In this document: in pieces, positions 6,990 through 15,318 of the stretch
Layout: each line of letters starts with the position of its first letter
How positions within the stretch are numbered: position 1 is the first letter of the stretch
NCBI GenBank assembly: GCA_016712865.1
Contig: JADJQH010000002.1
Location: 868,001-932,000 of the forward strand
DNA: 64,000 nucleotides
Source of the DNA: Dokdonella sp.
Lineage (GTDB): Bacteria; Pseudomonadota; Gammaproteobacteria; Xanthomonadales; Rhodanobacteraceae
Direction: 5' to 3'
Position numbers and translations under genes: made by a program
Notes under the pieces: model-generated
Databases searched by the model: none
What the model was told of the DNA's origin: nothing
The model's input: only the letters and a program-made list of their open reading frames with translations

Positions 6990-7217
6990 CCGCCAAGATC
7001 CTGGGCTGCAAGCCGTATGCCATACAGCGCCGCGCCCACTGGTGCGCCCCGCCGCACGTTTCCATCGCCACCACCGTACCCGCAGGCACCTGCGCCAACC
7101 ACAGCCCAAATGCCTCGCGCTTGAGTTCCTGCCGCGACTGCACCCGGCCCGTGGCATTGATCGTACAGACGGAAACACAGACTTCGCCAAATCCACGCCA
7201 ATGGTTATAGTGTTCAT
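6990..7217 (-). pseudogene. IS110-family transposase, frameshifted N-terminal remnant
   Basis: The ATG at 7217 starts MNTITIGVDLAKSVF. A one-base shift near 7173 then continues the homology as VCTINATGRVQSRQELKREA, AMETCGGAHQWARR and LQPRILAEE, where similarity ends. Only the N-terminal third remains. It differs in sequence from the copy at 2890-3052, so at least two IS110 types were present. Confidence 0.85.
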
Positions 7218-7318
7218 GGAGACTTCCCCTTCCATTATGCCGATGGTGGATCACCATCATGGCCCTGGCTCTTCGGAGCCGCGAGGCCGAGCGGTTGTCC
7301 GCACGATCGGGAAGTCTC
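7218..7318 (-). other. IS110 5' non-coding end with inverted repeats
   Basis: Mirrors the structure at 3053-3166: GAGACTTCCC at 7219-7228 and its perfect complement GGGAAGTCTC at 7309-7318 bracket about 80 bases that contain further dyads (GGTGGATCACCATC, GGCTCTTCGGAGCC). It probably represents the guide-RNA end of the element. Confidence 0.5.
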
Positions 7319-7360
7319 TTTTTACTCGTAAAGGCACTCAACCGATTTTTCGCGGCCATC

Positions 7361-8104
7361 ATGAAAGTTCTCATTGTTTACGCACATCCTGAGCCCTCGT
7401 CGTTCAACGGATCAATGAAGGACTTGGCGGTAAAAGTGCTGACGTCGCAAGGACATGACGTGCAAGTTTCCGACCTCTACGCAATCGGTTGGAATCCTGT
7501 AACGGGCCCTCATGACTTCACGGGTGGTCGCTCCGATCCGGATCGACTCAGCATTGCACGTGAGCAGACCCACGCGATGGAACATGGAACCATCGCGCCC
7601 GAGATAAAAGCGGAGCAGGACAAGCTGCTTCAAGCCGACTTTCTGATCCTGCAATTTCCCATCTGGTGGTTTGGTCCGCCCGCTATTCTGAAAGGCTGGT
7701 TTGATCGCGTATTTGCCAGAGGATTTGCCTACCATACGGGCCGCAAATATGACACCGGCATGTTCAAGAACAAGTTGGCGATGGTGGCGACTACGACGGG
7801 CACCTCGGCACAGACATACGCGCCCGACGGCATCGATGGGAGCTTGCTTACGGTCCTTTGGCCCATTCACAATGGGCTGCTGCGTTATGCAGGATTTGAT
7901 GTCCTTGCTCCATTTGTTGCGCACATGCCGGGCAAGATTGGCGAGGCGGGTCGTGCTGAGCAACTGGCGTCTTACGAGCGACGACTGGAGACACTCGGTG
8001 ATACACCTCGGTTGTACTTCCATCCCGCTGAAGACTACGGCGCCGATGAAAGACTGAAGCCCGGGGTCCTGGCCAGATCCGGCGTGCAAAGAAACGTCTG
8101 GTAG
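7361..8104 (+). CDS. NAD(P)H:quinone oxidoreductase family flavoprotein
   Basis: A 247-residue flavodoxin-2 fold protein predicted to reduce quinones with NAD(P)H using FMN or FAD. It has the N-terminal MKVLIVYAHPEPSSFNGSM with the flavin phosphate loop, the motif LILQFPIWWFGPPAILKGWFDRVF and the AYHTGRKYDTGMF region of NQO1/MdaB/KefF-like enzymes. The ATG at 7361 matches family N-termini; an in-frame extension to 7259 lies in IS110 debris and is unlikely to be coding. No strong ribosome site is visible. It sits between IS110 fragments, which suggests acquired DNA. Confidence 0.85.
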   Translation: MKVLIVYAHPEPSSFNGSMKDLAVKVLTSQGHDVQVSDLYAIGWNPVTGPHDFTGGRSDPDRLSIAREQTHAMEHGTIAPEIKAEQDKLLQADFLILQFPIWWFGPPAILKGWFDRVFARGFAYHTGRKYDTGMFKNKLAMVATTTGTSAQTYAPDGIDGSLLTVLWPIHNGLLRYAGFDVLAPFVAHMPGKIGEAGRAEQLASYERRLETLGDTPRLYFHPAEDYGADERLKPGVLARSGVQRNVW

Positions 8105-8295
8105 CATCCCTACAGCCGTGAGAGTGCCCTGAATATCCTCCAGGGACATCCCGTCGATTGTCCGCGTGGCGCCTTTGCCTTGGGCTTTCGGGCCGCTGCT
8201 GGCGACGTTGTCCTTGGCCACGCGGCGGTCAGCGCTCACCCGAGGCAATGCCATACTGTCCGAGCCAATATGACACTTCAGACTGGAGCGCCTTG
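8105..8295. other. No gene recognised
   Basis: A minus-strand frame reads SADRRVAKDNVASSGPKAQG and GMSLEDIQGTL (about 8110-8240) with protein-like composition but no recognised family. It may be a remnant of a lost gene. Confidence 0.3.
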
Positions 8296-8829
8296 ATGCG
8301 GTGCATGGTGTTCCGGGGTCTCGCGACTTTCCTCGCCATCGTTGGGATGGTCTGCGTGGCGTTCCCATTTTTCGAACTTTTCGTTCCCGGAGGTTCGATG
8401 TTGCCACTCGATACCCGCGCCTACTTCGGCGCTGGCACGGCGGAGTCGGTGCCCCCAGTCAGTGCGGTGAACTGTTCGGCCCGAGCGTACGGGACGAGTG
8501 TTCGCGGCAAGCCCAGCCGCACGTGGCAGTGCTATCTGACCCTGGGCAACGCACCGTTCCCACGACGCCACAGCACGCTCTCCATCCCCGATATTCACGT
8601 GCAATCTGGCCCATCCTTCCTGGAGCGGGAGCTTCCATTCGATCGCAGCGGTGAATTGCCCACACTGCGGCGGATGTCGGGCGATGGCAAGCCACTCGAA
8701 TACGGCGTGATTTGGGGCGGACGTGAGTTGGCATCGCGCTGGTCAATGTGGGCATTGACAGCGTTGCTGATGTGCGCCTTTGGTGGCGCTGCAATCTGCA
8801 CAGCGCGAGTGGCCTGGCATCGGCGCTGA
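8296..8829 (+). CDS. Hypothetical membrane protein
   Basis: A 177-residue protein of unknown family, with one membrane segment near the N-terminus (about residues 8-30, FLAIVGMVCVAFPFFELFV) and one near the C-terminus (about 150-170, WALTALLMCAFGGAAIC). The intervening domain lies outside the membrane and contains two Cys. GGAG lies nine bases before the ATG at 8296. The two-TM layout resembles the gene at 6387-6824, but the sequences differ. It lies in the degenerate cassette/IS region. Confidence 0.55.
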   Translation: MRCMVFRGLATFLAIVGMVCVAFPFFELFVPGGSMLPLDTRAYFGAGTAESVPPVSAVNCSARAYGTSVRGKPSRTWQCYLTLGNAPFPRRHSTLSIPDIHVQSGPSFLERELPFDRSGELPTLRRMSGDGKPLEYGVIWGGRELASRWSMWALTALLMCAFGGAAICTARVAWHRR

Positions 8830-9039
8830 TATGGCTTGATCCTGTCAAGGTGCCGAACGTCGCTTTTCGCACGGCTGCGCAGTTGGCGCCAGACCGTGTT
8901 CGTCGCGCAGCTGTGTCTTTCCAGGTTCGGCTGTGACGGGCAAGCTCGCATCCATGACTCCTGCCGAGAGTTCTCCATCGCGGCCGACGCCGCGTTGCGT
9001 ATCAAGTCTTGGGGGCAGTTCGAGAGCGCTTGCCTCCTC
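8830..9039. other. No gene recognised
   Basis: About 210 bases with no convincing coding frame on either strand; probably debris beside the IS remnant. Confidence 0.35.
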
Positions 9040-9192
9040 TTTTCCGCCACGCCGCATGGGTGATTTCTACGCGTGCATCGCGAACGATGGCCCAGGCAAT
9101 ACCAGTGAACTCGCGTGCCATGGCAGTGACGATCTTGTTGGGATGCAACTGTCGTGCGCTTGCATCTTTTCCGCGACCATGCGGTGATCCTG
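9040..9192 (-). pseudogene. IS110-family transposase, C-terminal scrap
   Basis: The minus strand encodes LHPNKIVTAMAREFTGIAWAI followed by VRDARVEITHA. This matches the conserved C-terminal segment of a different IS110 subgroup (the pattern NKxVTAxARELxGFxWAI). No start, stop or catalytic part is left. The surrounding bases to 9359 hold no recognisable gene. Confidence 0.6.
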
Positions 9193-9359
9193 TTTGGGCC
9201 TGATCGCGGCATCAATCGCTGTCACCCGCCACAGCCAGATACGCGCCCGTACCCATCGGCACCGCTTTGTAGTCTCGAACATCGCCGTTAAGATTGAGCC
9301 ACGATTGCGGCCGCGTCGCCGGCCTGTTTGATTCGGCAACGGACTGACTGGGGAACTTC

Positions 9360-9715
9360 GTGACCAACCGGATTTTCGTCTACGGAACCTTGGCCCCGGG
9401 GCGGCCCAATGAGCACGTCCTGGCCTGCGTCTGCGGAACCTGGGAGCCCGCCACGGTTCGCGGAACGCTGGTCGAGGAAGGCTGGGGGCGGCTGCCGGTT
9501 ACCCTGGAATCGTGCTATCCGACACTGCGGACGAAGTGCACGGCCTGGTGTTCACATCGGCGGACCTTGCCGCGCATTGGGATCGGCTGGACGCGTTCGA
9601 AGGGGATGGCTACGTTCGCCTGCTCGTGGTCGCCACGTTGGCCAGCGGAGTGTGTGTCGATGCGTACGTTTACGCGTTGTCCCGATCCCCTCCATTCCTG
9701 CCCACCGGCGATTGA
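9360..9715 (+). pseudogene. Gamma-glutamylcyclotransferase-like (GGCT/AIG2) protein, frameshifted
   Basis: A GTG start with GGGGA upstream gives MTNRIFVYGTLAPGRPNEHV, the GGCT substrate-loop motif (VYGTL). After GTLVEEGWG the frame breaks. One extra G in the run at about 9483-9488 would restore GWGAAAGYPGIVLSDTADE and continue as VHGLVFTSADLAAHWDRLDA (containing the LDAFEG Glu) to the stop at 9715. So this is either a genuine single-base deletion or a homopolymer sequencing error. The intact protein would be about 118 residues. Confidence 0.8.
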
Positions 9716-9784
9716 CGACCCGGACAAACCTCCGCCGCTTCGCGCTGTGGTTTGCCCATGTGCTGAACGAGTCACGATCCGCGA

Positions 9785-10618
9785 ATGCTCCCCATGATCG
9801 ACACCAGCAGCAACGACCACCCGGATACCCAACCCCGCCACGAGATGCACGGCTTGTATCCGAAGGCGGAATCGGTTGCGGACTTCCAACGCCACCTGGC
9901 GGCTGTTCACGCCCGCATCGAAAATGCATGTCAACGCGCGGGGCGCGACCCGGCAAGCATTCGCCTGTTGCCTGTGAGCAAGACCATGGACGAGGCGAGC
10001 ATCCGTCTTGCGCATGCCGCGGGGCTGCGCTTCCTGGGTGAAAACAAGGTGCAGGAGGCTTATCGCAAATGGGAAACGATGTCTGACCTGGTCGACTTGC
10101 AGTGGTCGATCATCGGCCATCTGCAAACCAACAAGGCCAAACTTGTGGCCCGCTTTGCCAGCGAATTCCAGGCGCTCGACAGCCTGAGGGTGGCCGAAGA
10201 ACTCGACCGACGCCTGCAAGCCGAAGGACGCGCCATGGATGTCTTCGTGCAGGTGAACACGTCCGGCGAGGCCAGCAAGTTCGGTCTGGAACCGGATGCG
10301 GTCGCGGGCTTCCTGCGCGGGATGCCGGCTTTCTCGGCGCTGCGGGTGCGTGGCTTGATGACCCTGGCCTTGTTCTCCTCCGAGGCCTCGCGCGTGCGCG
10401 AATGTTTCATCCTGCTGCGCAGCTTGCGTGACCGGCTGCGGCAGGAAACGGATATCGGCATCAGCCTGAATGAGTTGTCGATGGGTATGTCGGGGGATTT
10501 CGAGATCGCCATCGAGGAAGGTGCCACCGTGGTGCGCGTGGGACAGGCCATTTTCGGGGCGCGCGCAGTGCCGGACAGCCACTATTGGCCAGGTGCCGAT
10601 CCGAAGCATCCATCATGA
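9785..10618 (+). CDS. yggS: Pyridoxal phosphate homeostasis protein (YggS/PLPBP family)
   Basis: A 277-residue PLP-binding TIM-barrel protein without known catalytic activity that buffers cellular PLP. PLP lysine lies in LLPVSKT. Family motifs follow: FLGENKVQEA, WSIIGHLQTNKAK, VFVQVNTSGEASKFGL, RVRGLMTLA, LNELSMGMSGDFEIAIEEGA and VRVGQAIFG. The N-terminus is about 35 residues longer than typical; ATGs at 9794 and 9845 are alternative starts, and none has a good ribosome site. Confidence 0.9.
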   Translation: MLPMIDTSSNDHPDTQPRHEMHGLYPKAESVADFQRHLAAVHARIENACQRAGRDPASIRLLPVSKTMDEASIRLAHAAGLRFLGENKVQEAYRKWETMSDLVDLQWSIIGHLQTNKAKLVARFASEFQALDSLRVAEELDRRLQAEGRAMDVFVQVNTSGEASKFGLEPDAVAGFLRGMPAFSALRVRGLMTLALFSSEASRVRECFILLRSLRDRLRQETDIGISLNELSMGMSGDFEIAIEEGATVVRVGQAIFGARAVPDSHYWPGADPKHPS

Positions 10619-10805
10619 GCTTCGCGTTGGCCCGCAGATGCCTGGTTTCCTGGCCATCACACCCGCATCCGCCCGACAGGTGCGCGTCTGTCTGCGATAA
10701 GGCCTTGCGTTTGCCATGCACGGTTCAAGGCCGCATGATCTCGCCGGACCGGGTCGCGAACACGCATCAACTGCCAGCAGCCAGGGAAACTCTGATTTAC
10801 CACAA

Positions 10806-10925
10806 AGTTGGTCGTTCCCGCGAAAGCGGACTGCACAGGCAGGCAGGACATCGCTTCGCGATTCCGGGATGATGGAATCCCGGCTGCCAGCCCGCAATCC
10901 CGGCAGGATCGGCAGCGGAAGCCGG
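10806..10925. repeat. Intergenic repeat with TTCCCGCGAAAGCGG core
   Basis: TTCCCGCGAAAGCGGAC followed by GATTCCGGGATGATGGAATCCCGG and CAATCCCGGCAGG are relics of a dispersed palindromic repeat of the GTCATTCCCGCGAAAGCGGG type. It resembles the array at 44928-45160. No gene lies between yggS and 10970. Confidence 0.5.
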
Positions 10926-10969
10926 CCTGGATCCAGGCGCCTTGCACATCAACCATCAGGGGAGGAGTC

Positions 10970-11332
10970 ATGGCTGAGCGATTCATCCGGATTGCAGTGG
11001 TCTATCTGATTGTCGGCGCTTCGCTTGGAATCTACATGGGCATGCGGGAGAACTTCGTGCTCATGCCGGTGCATGGGCACATCCTGCTCGCGGGCTGGCT
11101 TTCCCTGGCGATGATGGGCGTGATCTATCGCCTCTATCCCGCTTCGAGCGCAACGCGGCTGGCTACTGCGCACTTCTGGCTGCACAACCTCGGCCTGCCG
11201 GTCTTCATGCTGGGCCTCGGGCTGTTGCTGACGGGGAACGATGTGCCTGTCCTGCTTCCGGCTGGCGCCTTTGCGGTCCTGCTTGGATTCGTTTGCTTCG
11301 CCATCAATGCATGGAGATGCATCAGGGCCTGA
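10970..11332 (+). CDS. Small four-helix membrane protein, cytochrome oxidase subunit I-like
   Basis: A 120-residue protein with four predicted membrane helices. The pattern LMPVHGHILLAGWLSLAMMG and the YRLYP turn resemble a fragment of heme-copper oxidase subunit I, where such His residues lie at helix ends. Small proteins of this kind are often annotated as cytochrome oxidase-like; function is unproven. GGAGG lies eight bases before the ATG at 10970. It stands 40 bases upstream of a VOC-family gene and may be cotranscribed. Confidence 0.7.
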   Translation: MAERFIRIAVVYLIVGASLGIYMGMRENFVLMPVHGHILLAGWLSLAMMGVIYRLYPASSATRLATAHFWLHNLGLPVFMLGLGLLLTGNDVPVLLPAGAFAVLLGFVCFAINAWRCIRA

Positions 11333-11372
11333 ATCAAGAGACTGCACGGCAACGAACAGAGAGGAATTCACC

Positions 11373-11753
11373 ATGCAACGCGTAACCGGAATCGGCGGCA
11401 TCTTCTTCAAATCCCGTGATCCCAAGGCCATGTCGGCGTGGTATGCCAAGCACCTGGGCCTGTGTGTTGCCGATTGGGGCGGCGCGGTTTTCCAATGGGG
11501 AGGCAAGGACAGTCCCGCGGGCATGACCTTGTGGAGTCCGTTTGCCCAGGACACGGGCTACATGAAACCAGGCTCTGCATCCTTCATGATCAATTTCCGC
11601 GTGGCGAACCTTGCGTCGCTGCTGACCGCACTGCGCTCGGAAGGATGCCAGGTGCTCGACAAGACCGAAGACTCCGAATACGGCAAGTTTGGCTGGGTCA
11701 TCGACCCGGAAGGCAACAAGATCGAGCTGTGGCAACCACCCGAAGGCCAATGA
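11373..11753 (+). CDS. VOC-family (glyoxalase/bleomycin-resistance fold) protein
   Basis: A 126-residue protein with the paired beta-alpha-beta-beta-beta motifs of the vicinal oxygen chelate fold. The N-terminal GIGGIFFKSRDPKAMSAWYA and the C-terminal GWVIDPEGNKIELWQPPEG (with the metal-ligand Glu) are typical. The substrate cannot be told. GAGG lies nine bases before the start. Confidence 0.85.
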   Translation: MQRVTGIGGIFFKSRDPKAMSAWYAKHLGLCVADWGGAVFQWGGKDSPAGMTLWSPFAQDTGYMKPGSASFMINFRVANLASLLTALRSEGCQVLDKTEDSEYGKFGWVIDPEGNKIELWQPPEGQ

Positions 11754-11936
11754 TCAAACCTGCATTGTTCACGAACGTCGCTGGGAAACGACCGAAGCCT
11801 TGGTATGGCAACGTATTACGACGATCAACGGTCTCAACGGCGTGTTCACCTGAGTGTTCCGAACGACCCCGAAAAGCATCGCCCATAAAAGGGGCGGGCT
11901 CCGACAGGGCAAGCGTCTGAAGAGAAATGTCTGCCG

Positions 11937-12178
11937 CGAACACCCACGCCCGCTCACGACCGAAGGAAGTCCTTTTCAGGATGAATAGTGCCGGTTAAAG
12001 CCTGGTGGATGCGCTGCGCTTATCCACCCTACAACGGCGGAAGGGGCTTTCGTAGGGTGGATAAGCGCAGCGCATCCACCGGCTTTGAAGTGTGGAGGGG
12101 AGATTTCCTCCGCGAACATCCCTGCCCGCTCACGACCGAAGAAAGCCCCCCTTTTCGGGATGATTAATGCAGGCTTGA
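11937..12178. repeat. Long perfect inverted repeat inside a duplicated block
   Basis: Two 29-base arms, 12004-12032 and 12052-12080, are perfectly complementary (core GGATGCGCTGCGCTTATCC) around a 19-base loop. They lie between two diverged copies of a 60-base block (CGCGAACA.CC..GCCCGCTCACGACCGAAG, 11937-11999 and 12111-12178). The rest of 11754-12250 has no recognisable gene. It looks like a miniature repeat element or duplicated terminator. Confidence 0.7.
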
Positions 12179-12250
12179 TCCGTTGCGTTCGCGTGTTTCC
12201 GAAGCAAGGAAGCAACGCACTGGCAAGGGTTTTCATCCGCTACGTGTTGA

Positions 12251-13057
12251 TCACGCGCCGCGGCGCTCGCGAACGAAACGCGCACGCAAACCACGAAAGA
12301 ATCCCACGCATGTCAAAGCCAAGGCACTGAGCGGCGACAGCGCCGCCCATGCCGGAAGTTGTACGTAGGCAAAGATGGCGATGATGACGACAAGCAACGC
12401 CAGACCGCCCATCGCAAGGCGAAAGCCGGCACGTTCGCGCAAGAGCAGATCCTGCGTGCCCAGTTTGAGCAGAGGCTCGCGCGCAAGCCAGTGATCTTCG
12501 ATCCGCTTGATCCAGGTCTCGCCGCCAGCGAGTGGAATGCGCACGCCGCGACGCACGCTGCTGGTTCTTCCGGTTGCGTAGATCACATTGAACTCGAACA
12601 TCGCCACCGGCGAATCGACCACGCGTGCATCCAGGATTTCCGCACCCAGCGTTCCCAGTTCATGGAAGGCATCGCCCACGCTGAAACCATCGGGCAGGGC
12701 AATCACCTCGATTCCCTCCAGGGGAATCTGCAAATCAAGCGCAACCGACCCAGGCAAGGCCCCCGCCATGCGCTCGCGCATGCGGCAGGCTTCCTGGTAC
12801 CGCCGCCAGTCGACTTCACCCACCCGCCAGCGTGCGATGGCCCGATCCGGATTTGACAAGCGCAGCGTGCGCCAACCGATCCAGGCAACCAGCAGCCCAC
12901 TGCCACCCACCACGAACGCGACGAAAACCGCCAGTTCCGCGGGTATCGTCAGCTTGCTGCCTAGGTGCCAGGCCAGGACACCCGCTATGGTCAAGCCACC
13001 AGAACATGCCAGCGCCGCACCCAGGCGGGTCATGAAGCGGGCTTCGGCAAGTTTCAT
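12251..13057 (-). CDS. Hypothetical membrane protein
   Basis: A 268-residue protein. Two helices lie near the N-terminus (about 15-65, GAALACSGGLTIAGVLAWHL and LAVFVAFVVGGSGLLVAWIG) and two near the C-terminus (about 215-255). A cytosolic or periplasmic middle domain of mixed strands lies between them. No family was recognised. The ATG at 13057 (MKLAEARFMTRLG) has GGAGAT seven to twelve bases upstream, which favours it over the longer frame beginning at 13087. Confidence 0.7.
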   Translation of the reverse strand: MKLAEARFMTRLGAALACSGGLTIAGVLAWHLGSKLTIPAELAVFVAFVVGGSGLLVAWIGWRTLRLSNPDRAIARWRVGEVDWRRYQEACRMRERMAGALPGSVALDLQIPLEGIEVIALPDGFSVGDAFHELGTLGAEILDARVVDSPVAMFEFNVIYATGRTSSVRRGVRIPLAGGETWIKRIEDHWLAREPLLKLGTQDLLLRERAGFRLAMGGLALLVVIIAIFAYVQLPAWAALSPLSALALTCVGFFRGLRARFVRERRGA

Positions 13058-13125
13058 GCGACCATCTCCGTGTTGAGGTGCGCGCAAATGGTACAGCCCA
13101 AAATGGCACCACTTGGACGTCGAAC

Positions 13126-13253
13126 ACTCCCTCTCCCCTTTCGGGAGAAGGTTGGGGAGAGGGGAAACAGGCGCTGTTCTACGTTGCTACGCTGCGCTTC
13201 CCTCATCCAGCGCTTCGCGCCACCTTCTCCCGCATGGGGAGAGGGGAGCGGAC
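13126..13253. repeat. Dispersed CCCTCTCCCC / GGGGAGAGGG repeat element
   Basis: About 128 bases with terminal complementary blocks (CTCCCTCTCCCC at the left; GGGGAGAGGGGAGCG at the right) and an internal second pair (GAGAAGG / CCTTCTCCC). This architecture is common as a non-coding intergenic repeat in proteobacteria. It lies upstream of the SnoaL-like gene. Confidence 0.65.
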
Positions 13254-13405
13254 TTTCGCACTTCCTCGGCTCAAGTCAGTGCCATTCGGTATAGCCCCTT
13301 TTCAATCCGTTCAGCGCGGAGGATCATCCACGCGGTTGATCATTCGTTGCGGAAAATTGCCCGTCAACGGACAGTCGCATCCGCAATCGATGGAAAGGAG
13401 GGTTC

Positions 13406-13798
13406 ATGAGTCGGTATCTGGAGGTCATTCGCAGCCTGTACCAGGCGTTTGCCGAGGGCAATGTGCCTTCGGTTCTTGGTGCACTGTCACCCAATGTGCG
13501 CTGGACCGAAGCTGCGGGCGGACCCTATGGCGGGGTTTACATCGGCCCCCAGGCTGTCCTGGAGCGCGTCTTTGCCCGCATCGGTGCCGAGTGGGAAGGC
13601 TTTACCGCAACGCCTGCCGAGTTCGTGTGCGAAGGATCGAGCGTCGTTGCCATCGGCGAATACAGCGCAACCTTCAAGGCCACCGGCAAGAGTTTCAAGG
13701 CGCCGTTTGTGCACGTCTGGAAGTTTGATGGTGAAACCATCGCCTCTTTCCATCAGCACACCGATACGGTGCTGCACACGCAGCCCATGCATCGCTGA
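13406..13798 (+). CDS. SnoaL-like / NTF2-fold protein
   Basis: A 130-residue single-domain NTF2-like protein. The helix-led N-terminus VIRSLYQAFAEGN is followed by the strand motif LSPNVRWTEA, and the C-terminal WKFDGETIASFHQHTDT fits the SnoaL-like ketosteroid isomerase-related group. The exact reaction is unknown. A strong ribosome site AAGGAGGG lies six bases before the ATG. The next gene starts 40 bases downstream. Confidence 0.85.
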   Translation: MSRYLEVIRSLYQAFAEGNVPSVLGALSPNVRWTEAAGGPYGGVYIGPQAVLERVFARIGAEWEGFTATPAEFVCEGSSVVAIGEYSATFKATGKSFKAPFVHVWKFDGETIASFHQHTDTVLHTQPMHR

Positions 13799-13838
13799 CA
13801 GGACCATCCCACCACGCAACAGCATTCCGGAGATTCCC

Positions 13839-14261
13839 GTGGAAAAATCACCCGTGTGGTTCAAGATCACCGCCGTTGTTGCGCTCTTGTGGAACCTGCT
13901 GGGCTGTCTCGCCTTTGCCGGTGACCTCATGCTCACTGCGGACGATGTAGCGAAACTGCCCGAAGCCCACCAGGCCATGTACGCCGCACGCCCCGGCTGG
14001 TCGGTGGTTGCAACGGCTGTGGCCGTGGTCGGTGGTGCGCTGGGTTGCATTGCCCTGCTGATGAAGAGCAAGTGGGCCTACGCCCTGTTCGCGCTGTCGC
14101 TGATCGGCATCCTTGTCCAGGATTACGCCATGTTCGTGCTGATCGACGGCGCAGCCTTGGCCGGTTCCGTGGCGGTGATCCTGCAGGGCATCGTGCTGCT
14201 GGTTGGCGTGCTGCTGGTACTGCTCAGCCGACGCGCGATTGCCCGCAACTGGATTGCCTGA
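13839..14261 (+). CDS. Four-helix membrane protein of unknown function
   Basis: A 140-residue protein starting with GTG, preceded by CCGGAGA. Four membrane segments cover most of the length (VWFKITAVVALLWNLLGCLA; SVVATAVAVVGGALGCIALL; and two more). A short acidic loop (LTADDVAKLPEAHQAMYAARP) follows helix 1. It resembles widespread proteobacterial sugar-transporter-like small membrane proteins. Function is unknown. Confidence 0.7.
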   Translation: MEKSPVWFKITAVVALLWNLLGCLAFAGDLMLTADDVAKLPEAHQAMYAARPGWSVVATAVAVVGGALGCIALLMKSKWAYALFALSLIGILVQDYAMFVLIDGAALAGSVAVILQGIVLLVGVLLVLLSRRAIARNWIA

Positions 14262-14304
14262 ACGCGCAAACTCCCCGTCCACTCCCGCCGGCCACGGAAA
14301 TGCC

Positions 14305-14661
14305 ATGCGCGAAATCGGCCTGACCATACTGCTGCTGACGCTGAGCAATGTGTTCATGACCTTTGCCTGGTATGCGCACCTCAAGGAATTGGGTTCCAAG
14401 CCCTGGCTGATCGCAGCACTGGTCAGTTGGGGCATCGCGTTTTTCGAGTACCTGCTGCAGGTGCCGGCCAACCGCATCGGCTATGGCGTCTTGTCGCTCG
14501 GACAACTCAAGATCCTGCAGGAAGTGATCACGCTGTCGGTGTTTGTTCCATTCGCCGTGCTGTACATGAAGGAACCACTGAAGCTCGACTATCTGTGGGC
14601 GGGGCTGTGCCTGCTCGGTGCGGTATATTTCATGTTCCGCGGAGAACTGGTGCCCAGGTGA
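14305..14661 (+). CDS. DMT-superfamily DUF486 membrane protein
   Basis: A 118-residue protein with four helices. It shows the DUF486 pattern: NVFMTFAWYAHLK, WGIAFFEYLLQVPANRIGY, SLGQLKILQEVITLSVF and LKLDYLWAGLCLLGAVYFMF. The family is conserved and uncharacterised, related to small multidrug-resistance-like transporters. The ATG at 14305 follows CACGGAAATGCC. It lies 43 bases after the previous membrane gene. Confidence 0.85.
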   Translation: MREIGLTILLLTLSNVFMTFAWYAHLKELGSKPWLIAALVSWGIAFFEYLLQVPANRIGYGVLSLGQLKILQEVITLSVFVPFAVLYMKEPLKLDYLWAGLCLLGAVYFMFRGELVPR

Positions 14662-14739
14662 GGTGAACATGCAACGATCTCTTGCATACCACCGGACCGA
14701 TGCCGAAGCATTCGCGCAATTCAGTCCGAAGGAATCCTG

Positions 14740-15318
14740 ATGCCGGCTCGCACGCAACAACGGGAATCGCCCAAGCCGGAGCGCATGGCGTCGTTTGCGG
14801 CGATCGTGAAACAGGCCGCAGAGCCGGCTGCGGATGGGCCGTGGTGGTTCGTGGTGCTGCCACGCGATGTCAGCGAACGGCTGCCACGTCGTGGCAGGAC
14901 ATCGGTGCAGGGTCGCATCAACGGCGCTCCCTTCCTCGTCACCCTGGAGCCCGATGGCAAACTGAGCCACTGGCTCAAGATCGACAAGGCATTGCTCAAG
15001 GCAGCGCGGGCAACGGCCGGCAGCGAAGCCAGCGTCGAGTTGTCCGCGGTCGAGCAAGAACCGGAGCCGCAGGTTCCCGCGGCATTGCAGGCGCTGCTGG
15101 ACGCATCACCCGATGCGCTCGCCACCTGGAACGCAACCACCACGCTGGCACGCGTTGACTGGATCCACTGGATCGAATCGGCAAAACAGCCGCGCACGCG
15201 CAGCAAGCGCACAATCGATGCCGCGTCCATGCTTGCCTCCGGCAAGGGGCGGGTTTGCTGCTTTGATCCGTCCGGATACTACGCAAAGAGCATGTGCGCT
15301 CCGCAAGGGAAGGTCTGA
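14740..15318 (+). CDS. DUF1905 plus YdeI/OmpD-associated domain protein
   Basis: A 192-residue protein with two parts. Residues about 15-100 match DUF1905 (WWFVVLPRDVSERLPRRGRT, INGAPFLVTLEPDG). Residues about 110-180 match the YdeI-like C-terminal domain (WIHWIESAKQPRTRSKRTID), seen in bacteriocin-protection proteins. AAGGAA lies before the ATG. The last few codons and the stop (GKV-TGA) come from the 112-bp repeat element that begins at 15307, so the natural C-terminus was probably replaced by the insertion. Confidence 0.8.
   Translation: MPARTQQRESPKPERMASFAAIVKQAAEPAADGPWWFVVLPRDVSERLPRRGRTSVQGRINGAPFLVTLEPDGKLSHWLKIDKALLKAARATAGSEASVELSAVEQEPEPQVPAALQALLDASPDALATWNATTTLARVDWIHWIESAKQPRTRSKRTIDAASMLASGKGRVCCFDPSGYYAKSMCAPQGKV

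Noticed and set aside
4151-7217. IS110 C-terminal part (4151-4447) and N-terminal part (6990-7217) as one element interrupted by 2.5 kb of cassettes
   Set aside because: The order and strand would fit, but the frameshifted N-part and lack of matching break points give no support; they may come from different elements.
7259-7360. N-terminal extension of the quinone oxidoreductase
   Set aside because: The extension translates the IS110 non-coding end; the family N-terminus MKVLIVYAHP begins at 7361.
8110-8240. Minus-strand protein-like stretch (SADRRVAKDNVASSGPKAQG)
   Set aside because: No family recognised, no start or stop in a sensible place; too weak to call a gene or pseudogene.
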